From contig DYOK01000078.1 of the NCBI GenBank assembly GCA_020720565.1, positions 1 to 11,587 on the forward strand: a stretch of 11,587 nucleotides of DNA, read 5' to 3'. Origin of the DNA: Acetofilamentum sp. Its GTDB lineage: Bacteria > Bacteroidota > Bacteroidia > Bacteroidales > JAFGXI01. The notes beneath the pieces were generated by a model. The model saw only the letters and a list, made by a program, of their open reading frames with translations. It made no database searches and was not told the DNA's origin. A program made the position numbers and the translations under genes. Of this stretch, positions 7,026 to 11,587 are shown one piece after another (position 1 is the first letter of the stretch; every line of letters begins with the position of its first letter).

Positions 7026-7046
7026 AAGTCGAAGACTTTATTTTTT
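7026..7046 (+). terminator. Possible terminator after the histidine kinase gene
   Basis: AAGTC (7026-7030), loop GAA, GACTT (7034-7038), followed by TATTTTTTG. The stem has only five pairs and lies about 100 bases after the stop, so it is a weak candidate. It nearly copies the hairpin at 5672-5684. Confidence 0.3.
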
Positions 7047-7051
7047 GTTTG

Positions 7052-7059
7052 TATCTTTA
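7052..7059 (+). promoter_or_regulatory. Possible -7 promoter element before the barrel gene
   Basis: TATCTTTA differs from TAnnTTTG only at the last base and lies 18 bases before the ATG at 7078, giving a very short leader. No clear TTTG is seen 19-21 bases upstream, where the weak hairpin sits instead. An AGGA (about 7065) could help ribosome binding. Confidence 0.4.
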
Positions 7060-7077
7060 CCAAAAGGAAAATAAAAA

Positions 7078-7641
7078 ATGGATTATTTTAAAAAGCTTAT
7101 ATTCTTTACCTTAATCGTAATCGGGATAAGTGCTCAAGCGCAATTTATCGACGACGAAGAGCCCGAATATGCGCAAGATTCTGTTCCATCGCTTCGTGAT
7201 AAATTATTTTTTGGTGGAAATTTTGGACTTATGTTTGGCACATTTACTTACGTGAACCTCTCGCCCACTGTAGGTTATAGAATCAAACCCAATTTGTCGG
7301 CGGGTGTTGGTATTTTGTACGAATATTGGCAAGACAACACGACTGGCCGATCGTTTTCGACTCAAATTTATGGTGGAAAAGTTTTTACACAAGCCATATT
7401 AATCGATTTCCTCATTTTATATGGTGAAGCCAATATGATTAGCCTCGAGAAAAAATATTTCGACTTTCAACATAATTACCCTGAAAGTGGGCGTTTTACC
7501 CTTGTAGAACCCTGGTTAGGTGGCGGTTTTTATTCTAAAATGGGAAATGGCGGCGTCTATTTTATGATGCTTTTCAATTTAAATCATTCGAGCAATTCGC
7601 CTTATGCTCCTTACGAATACCGCATCGGATTTAACTTCTAA
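7078..7641 (+). CDS. Small outer-membrane beta-barrel protein
   Basis: 187 residues with a classical signal peptide: FKK at the N-terminus, a hydrophobic core, and a likely cut after SAQA at about residue 21 or 22. A short acidic stretch (DDEEPEY) follows. The remainder alternates hydrophobic and polar residues with many glycine and aromatic positions (FFGGNFGLMFGTFTYVNLSPTVGY, YRIKPNLSAGVGILYEYW, WLGGGFYSKM), and the protein ends in GFNF. A terminal phenylalanine is the usual insertion signal of outer-membrane barrels. The length suggests about eight strands. It has its own likely promoter. I recognise the general Bacteroidota type but no named family, and no transport, adhesion or enzymatic role can be assigned. 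Confidence 0.75.
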   Translation: MDYFKKLIFFTLIVIGISAQAQFIDDEEPEYAQDSVPSLRDKLFFGGNFGLMFGTFTYVNLSPTVGYRIKPNLSAGVGILYEYWQDNTTGRSFSTQIYGGKVFTQAILIDFLILYGEANMISLEKKYFDFQHNYPESGRFTLVEPWLGGGFYSKMGNGGVYFMMLFNLNHSSNSPYAPYEYRIGFNF

Positions 7642-7926
7642 TACCGAAATCATATCTGTAATACCGTGTTCCGAACTCTTTCGGAAGTCCAATATGAATT
7701 GGACTAAAACCAAAATCAGCAATAGGAAATGCTGATTCGATTAAGATTTTGTTATTCAAAATTTAAGAAAATTCTTCAACCACAAACTAAGTCGGGGCAA
7801 ATAGCTATTGCATCGGCATCCGCTTCCGTTGGGAAACAAACGTGTTCTATAACTTTTATAGTACTACATATTATTTGTATTGGGGATAATATATGCAGCT
7901 TGCAAAAAAATATAAATATAATACCG
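7639..7926. repeat. Segment with repeated TAATACCG word; possible small non-coding element
   Basis: TAATACCG occurs at 7639-7646, 7659-7666 and 7919-7926; the last two extend to TAATACCGT. The outer pair flanks about 252 bases containing the hairpin cluster and no credible gene. This could be a target duplication around a small non-autonomous element, but no terminal inverted repeats are visible. Part of the interior (about 7795-7845) is more GC-rich than its surroundings. Confidence 0.3.
7669..7737. repeat. Cluster of three perfect hairpins in tandem
   Basis: Hairpin 1: TTCCGAA (7669-7675), loop CTCT, TTCGGAA (7680-7686). Hairpin 2: AGTCCAAT (7686-7693), loop ATGA, ATTGGACT (7698-7705). Hairpin 3: AATCAGCA (7714-7721), 8-base loop, TGCTGATT (7730-7737). 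All arms are perfect, at 7, 8 and 8 pairs. None ends in a strong T-tract, so simple termination of the barrel gene is not the full explanation, although the cluster begins just 28 bases after its stop. Confidence 0.7.
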
Positions 7927-7988
7927 TCAGGTTAATAATTCCAACAAAAGCAAACCCATTTTTGGCCATCAATCATGTCATTTAAATC

Positions 7989-8038
7989 AAAAAAAAACTG
8001 TTCTTCGAACTTTGAGAAGTTCAAAAGAACAGTTTTTA
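7989..8038 (-). terminator. Strong intrinsic terminator for the isocitrate dehydrogenase gene
   Basis: A 13-bp perfect stem (7993-8005 with 8025-8037) continues, after a 1x2 internal loop, into a 6-bp stem GAACTT (8007-8012) / AAGTTC (8017-8022) with a TGAG loop. On the minus strand the hairpin is followed by a U run from the A-tract at 7989-7997. On the plus strand five T lie at 8033-8037. It can act in both directions but is best placed for the minus-strand gene ending at 8119. Confidence 0.85.
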
Positions 8039-8118
8039 TAATAGACGATATTTTATAGCTGCTTGTTATATTATATTCACCAACAAATAGATACAGAATA
8101 ACATATAGATTGAATACT

Positions 8119-10347
8119 TTACATATTGTCGATAATGGCATTTAAAGTAGCACTCGGACGCATGGCTTTAAACGCTAATTCGACGACTGGACGGTAATAA
8201 CCACCAATATCGGCAGGTTTACCTTCTGCTTTGGCAATTTCGTCTACAATTTTACCTTCGTTTTCTTTCATTTCGGTATAAACTTTTGTAAAACGAGCTT
8301 TCAATTCGTTGTCTTTATTTTGATTTGCCAATGCTTCTGCCCAGTATAAAGCCAAATAGAAATGGCTGCCTCTGTTATCGAGTTCATTTGCTTTACGAGA
8401 TGGTGACTTTCCGTTTTCTAAAACTGAAGCTACTGCTGCATCAAGTGTTTCCGCTAAAACTTGTGCTTTGGCATTGTTAAAATTTTGACTGATATGTTCG
8501 AACGAAGCCGTTAATGCACAGAATTCGCCCAAAGAATCCCAACGCAAGTGGCCTTCTTTTAAGAACTGTTGAACGTGTTTAGGTGCAGAACCTCCCGCAC
8601 CAGTTTCAAATAATCCGCCACCATTCAACAAAGGCACAATCGACAACATTTTAGCCGAAGTTCCTAATTCGAGAATCGGGAATAAATCGGTTAAGTAATC
8701 GCGAAGCACGTTTCCTGTTACCGAAATGGTATCTAAGCCTTTTCGTATTCTTTCAACAGAGAACTTCATTGCTTCGACAGGCGTCATAACTTTGATTTCC
8801 AAACCGTTGGCATCGTGATTTCTAAGATACTTTTCAACTTTAACAATTAATTGAGTATCGTGTGCACGGTTTTTATCGAGCCAGAAGATAGCTGGTGTGT
8901 TGCTAACTCTAGCACGGGTAACAGCCAGTTTAACCCAATCTTGAACAGGAATATCTTTCACGCGTGACATTCGCCAGATATCGCCTTCTTCTACTTGGTG
9001 AGTGGTCAGAATTTGACCGGCAGCGTTAATCAAACGAACTTCACCGGCCCCTTTCATAATAAAGGTTGTTGGGTGTGAGCCATACTCTTCGGCTTTTTGA
9101 GCCATCAAACCTACGTTCGAAACGCTTCCCATAGTAGAAGGATCGAAAGCACCGTTACGACGGCAATCTTCGATTATTTCCTTGTACATGGTGGCATAGC
9201 TTCTATCGGGAACCATGGCTTTGGTGTCGTGTAATTTATTGTCGGCACCCCACATTTTTCCTCCATCGCGAACGACAACAGGCATCGAAGCATCGACAAT
9301 CACATCGTTTGGAACGTGTAAATTGGTAATTCCATTATCAGAATCAACCATGGCTAACGAAGGTTGTTTGGCGTAGATGGCTTGAATATCGTTTTCGATT
9401 TCTTGTCGCTTTTCGGGCGATAATTTTTGCAGTTTGTTATATAAATCGCCTAAGCCATTGCTTGGGCTAAAACCTAATTCAGCAATTGTTTCAGCATGTT
9501 TGTCTAAAGCCTCGGCATAAAAAACCGAAACGGCATGACCAAACATAACAGGGTCAGACACCTTCATCATGGTCGCTTTTAGATGCAAGGACAACAAAAT
9601 ATTATTGGCTTTAGCATCGGCAATTTGATCGGCATAAAACTGACGTAAAGCCTTTTTGCTCATAAAAGTGGTACTCAAAATTTCGCCTGCATCAGCTTTT
9701 AAGCCATCTTTAAGAATTGTGGTTTGTCCATTGGATACTAACTCGATTTTAACGGTATCAGATGATGGCAATGTAACCGACTTTTCGTTGCCATAGAAAT
9801 CGCCCGATGTCATATGTGCCACATGCGATTTCGAAGTGGGTTCGAACGGTTTCATCATTCGGTGTGGTTTCTTTTGCCCGAACAATTTTACAGCCGCAGC
9901 AGCACGTCTGTCGCTGTTACCTTCTCGTAAAACTGGGTTAACAGCACTACCTAAGACTTTAGCATAACGCGCTTGAATTTCTTTTTCGGCATCGTTAGTT
10001 GGTGTTTCGGGATAATTGGGCAAAGCATAACCTTTGGCTTGTAACTCTTTTACAGCTTCGACCAATTGTGGTATTGAGGCACTGATATTAGGCAATTTGA
10101 TAATGTTAGCCTCAGGTTTTAAGGTTAATGCACCCAATTCAGCTAAAAAATCCTGAATGCGTTGTTCTGGTTTTAGATAGTCAGGGAAATTTGAGATAAT
10201 ACGACCCGACAAAGATATGTCGCGTGTTTCTACCTCAACGCCAGTACCTTTGGTAAAGGCTTGAACTATTGGTAAAAAAGAATAAGTGGCTAAAGCAGGT
10301 GCTTCGTCAATTTCTGTCCAAATGATTTTAGATGTTTGTTGTCCCAT
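8119..10347 (-). CDS. icd: Monomeric NADP-dependent isocitrate dehydrogenase
   Basis: 742 residues, matching the roughly 740 of the monomeric (IDH-II) family. It oxidises and decarboxylates isocitrate to 2-oxoglutarate with NADP and a divalent metal in the cytosol. Compared from memory with the Azotobacter vinelandii enzyme, the functional residues all appear at a constant offset of two: Ser134, Asn137 and Arg147 for substrate; Lys257 and Tyr422 for catalysis; Asp352, Asp550 and Asp554 for metal; His591, Arg602 and Arg651 for NADP. Recognisable segments include VLREGNSDRRAA, HLKATMMKVSDP, VDSDNGITNLHVPNDVIVDA and GGGLFETGAGGSAPKH. The gene looks intact. It stands alone with a strong terminator downstream. 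The ATG at 10345-10347 gives the normal N-terminus (SKIIWTEIDEAPALATYS). Confidence 0.96.
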   Translation of the reverse strand: MGQQTSKIIWTEIDEAPALATYSFLPIVQAFTKGTGVEVETRDISLSGRIISNFPDYLKPEQRIQDFLAELGALTLKPEANIIKLPNISASIPQLVEAVKELQAKGYALPNYPETPTNDAEKEIQARYAKVLGSAVNPVLREGNSDRRAAAAVKLFGQKKPHRMMKPFEPTSKSHVAHMTSGDFYGNEKSVTLPSSDTVKIELVSNGQTTILKDGLKADAGEILSTTFMSKKALRQFYADQIADAKANNILLSLHLKATMMKVSDPVMFGHAVSVFYAEALDKHAETIAELGFSPSNGLGDLYNKLQKLSPEKRQEIENDIQAIYAKQPSLAMVDSDNGITNLHVPNDVIVDASMPVVVRDGGKMWGADNKLHDTKAMVPDRSYATMYKEIIEDCRRNGAFDPSTMGSVSNVGLMAQKAEEYGSHPTTFIMKGAGEVRLINAAGQILTTHQVEEGDIWRMSRVKDIPVQDWVKLAVTRARVSNTPAIFWLDKNRAHDTQLIVKVEKYLRNHDANGLEIKVMTPVEAMKFSVERIRKGLDTISVTGNVLRDYLTDLFPILELGTSAKMLSIVPLLNGGGLFETGAGGSAPKHVQQFLKEGHLRWDSLGEFCALTASFEHISQNFNNAKAQVLAETLDAAVASVLENGKSPSRKANELDNRGSHFYLALYWAEALANQNKDNELKARFTKVYTEMKENEGKIVDEIAKAEGKPADIGGYYRPVVELAFKAMRPSATLNAIIDNM

Positions 10348-10769
10348 TTGATATTTATTTTTAAGATATTAAGTACTCCAATCAAAAAAATTAGCTATCT
10401 CTGAGCATAAGTTGTACATCAACAAAGCAATATACAACCCAATAATTCTCCTTTTTAGCTATACTTTTTTTAAGTCTACGAAGTTAATGATAAATAGCTA
10501 AATTTTTACAAATACAGATTATTAGATATGCTTTAAAAATAATGTTATTGGACATCTTTCGAGATGGGCATGATATGGTGTTGCTTTCGAGTGCCCCAGA
10601 CAACGGCAAACCCTCAGCCCACAGCACGCTGCTGAGGTTCTCGAAGCCGCACGACGCAATTTATTTGTCAAGGACACTGCACGGATAACAAAACCGTGAT
10701 AGCTGGGGGAAATCTATCCATCTAAGGATTTGATAAATTACCAGTTGTAAAAAAACACGTTCGAATACC
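10348..10769. other. Gene-free region between isocitrate dehydrogenase and the adaptor
   Basis: No credible protein gene was found on either strand. The left 200 bases are AT-rich leader of the isocitrate dehydrogenase gene; I saw no convincing TAnnTTTG on the minus strand. The right part (about 10560-10720) is a GC-rich structured island. No obvious terminator follows the adaptor gene, only a T run on the minus strand (A-tract near 10749-10755) without a clear stem. Confidence 0.6.
10583..10647. ncRNA. Candidate structured RNA: GC-rich three-way junction
   Basis: Three nested pairings are visible by eye. P1: 10583-10591 with 10640-10647 (GC, bulged T10585, TTCGAG against CTCGAAGC), 8 pairs. 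P2: TGCC (10592-10595) with GGCA (10605-10608). P3: CCTCAGC (10612-10618) with GCTGAGG (10631-10637). P2 starts directly after P1 and P3 closes 2 bases before the P1 return strand, making a compact junction. The stretch is about 60% GC in a region near 35-40%. A further hairpin, CACGG (10680-10684) / CCGTG (10694-10698), lies downstream. I could not match it to tRNA, tmRNA, RNase P, SRP or a known riboswitch. Strand is undetermined; it could instead be a DNA-level repeat or mobile-element end. Confidence 0.4.
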
Positions 10770-11587
10770 TTACAAATTCTTTTTCCAAATAAATTTCAGC
10801 GGGTTTAAAAATCGTTCGAGTAGCCGTACATCTTCGGTTATAATTTCGGCTGTACCAGTCATTTCTTGGTTGAACGCCAATTTTTTGCCATAATTGGATT
10901 GCATACCTTGCGGTATTTCTATCTCGGCAGTGTAGAAAGCTCCTTTCTCGGTTTGGGTGGGCACTAAGGAGATATTTTTAACGATGCCCTTTAATAAACC
11001 AAACTCCATATGTGGAAAATTATCAATTTTGATATTGACCGCCTGACCTGCTTTGACTTTACCCATGCCTTGCGAGGGTATTTCGAGTTTGCCTATTATT
11101 TTGGTTTCGTTTTGTGGTATTATGGTGGCAACAATCTCGCCTGTTTGTACGTTCTGATTTTTACTCCATACTTTTGTGTATGTGATTTTCCCTTTTATCG
11201 GCGTACGAACCAGATAGGCTTGCTCCCATTTTCCGATTTCGCTTTTTAAATTGTTCAAAGCTTCTTCTATTGCTATTTTTTGAGAACTAAGGTCTTTGTT
11301 ATCTTGCAGTTGAAGATCTAAAATTTGTTGGTCTAACTGATTAATTTGCATTTGTGTATTGGCTAAAGTTGTACGTATATTTTCGAACGACAATTTTTCT
11401 TGCAAATAGGTTTTTTCGGCTTTTTCGTACTCTGCTTTGGCGTGTACGCCTTTTTCGTATAGGGTTTTGTCGCGATTAAACTGAATTTCGGCTAATTGCA
11501 GTTCTCTTTCTTGCAAATTACGTTGTTCCCAATATGCCAGTGTTATTTCTGCAAGAAAAGACTCTTTGAAGGTCATCTCCAAATACA
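10770..11587 (-). CDS. HlyD-family export adaptor (membrane fusion protein), N-terminus outside window
   Basis: About 272 C-terminal residues are visible; the frame is open to the window edge, so the TTG near 11582 is not a real start. The first 125 residues are heptad-like coiled coil (EKAEKTYLQEKLSFENIRTTL, TQMQINQLDQQILDLQLQDN), the periplasmic hairpin of HlyD adaptors. Next come the lipoyl/barrel half (YLVRTPIKGKITYTKVWSKNQNVQTGEIVATIIP) and a beta-barrel section (GKLEIPSQGMGKVKAGQAVNIKID). It ends in a basic-aromatic tail (LNPLKFIWKKN). This subtype in Bacteroidota usually serves with a peptidase-containing ABC transporter exporting small peptides or bacteriocin-like products; that link is inference, since the partner would lie off the right edge. 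The missing N-terminus should contain the membrane anchor. Confidence 0.85.
   Translation of the reverse strand, partial: YLEMTFKESFLAEITLAYWEQRNLQERELQLAEIQFNRDKTLYEKGVHAKAEYEKAEKTYLQEKLSFENIRTTLANTQMQINQLDQQILDLQLQDNKDLSSQKIAIEEALNNLKSEIGKWEQAYLVRTPIKGKITYTKVWSKNQNVQTGEIVATIIPQNETKIIGKLEIPSQGMGKVKAGQAVNIKIDNFPHMEFGLLKGIVKNISLVPTQTEKGAFYTAEIEIPQGMQSNYGKKLAFNQEMTGTAEIITEDVRLLERFLNPLKFIWKKNL

Noticed and set aside
7729..7935. 68-residue open frame after the barrel gene
   Set aside because: Its ATG lies inside the third hairpin, it has no recognisable domain, its composition is unlike that of the neighbours, and no promoter or conserved start is visible; kept as non-coding.
10540..10740. Possible tmRNA, RNase P RNA, group II intron domain V or riboswitch in the GC-rich island
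   Set aside because: None of the conserved core sequences I know for these classes is present, so no named class was assigned.
1..11587. CRISPR arrays, tRNA or rRNA genes
   Set aside because: No regularly spaced repeats, cloverleaf with CCA-type acceptor, or rRNA core motifs were seen on either strand.

Overview
The window looks like a chromosomal stretch from a Bacteroidota bacterium, probably Bacteroidales or a related order. DNA is AT-rich (about 40% GC by eye). Starts lack clear Shine-Dalgarno sequences, and several gene fronts carry the Bacteroidota promoter signature (TAnnTTTG, sometimes with an upstream TTTG). Protein families fit: a beta-helix lipoprotein, a YtfE-like hemerythrin, a monomeric NADP isocitrate dehydrogenase, and a type ISP restriction-modification remnant.

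Layout, left to right. (1) 1-395: an IS4-family transposase remnant with its middle deleted, ending at a well-formed promoter. (2) 501-3968, + strand: a tight four-gene unit made of a beta-helix lipoprotein, a hemerythrin di-iron protein, a LuxR-type regulator with a degenerate receiver, and an NfsA-like nitroreductase. The first three are joined by ATGA stop/start overlaps. The set suggests a response to nitrosative, redox or iron-centre stress. (3) 4009-4475, - strand: the decayed C-terminal end of a type ISP restriction-modification enzyme, carrying an in-frame palindromic repeat and a poly-A frameshift. (4) 4812-7641, + strand: an enoyl-CoA hydratase, an orphan membrane sensor histidine kinase and a small outer-membrane barrel, each separated by terminator- or promoter-like spacers. 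(5) 7642-8118: a gene-free stretch with three perfect hairpins in a row, a thrice-repeated TAATACCG word, and a strong terminator. (6) 8119-10347, - strand: a complete monomeric isocitrate dehydrogenase. (7) 10348-10769: a gene-free stretch holding a GC-rich island that folds on paper into a three-way junction. (8) 10770-11587, - strand: the C-terminal part of an HlyD-family export adaptor whose start lies outside the window.

Most genes are ordinary housekeeping or stress genes. The items most worth following up are the structured GC-rich island between the adaptor and isocitrate dehydrogenase genes, the hairpin cluster downstream of the barrel gene, the coupled hemerythrin/pseudo-receiver/nitroreductase unit, and the layered decay of the restriction-modification remnant. 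I saw no CRISPR array, tRNA, rRNA or clear complete new defence system.
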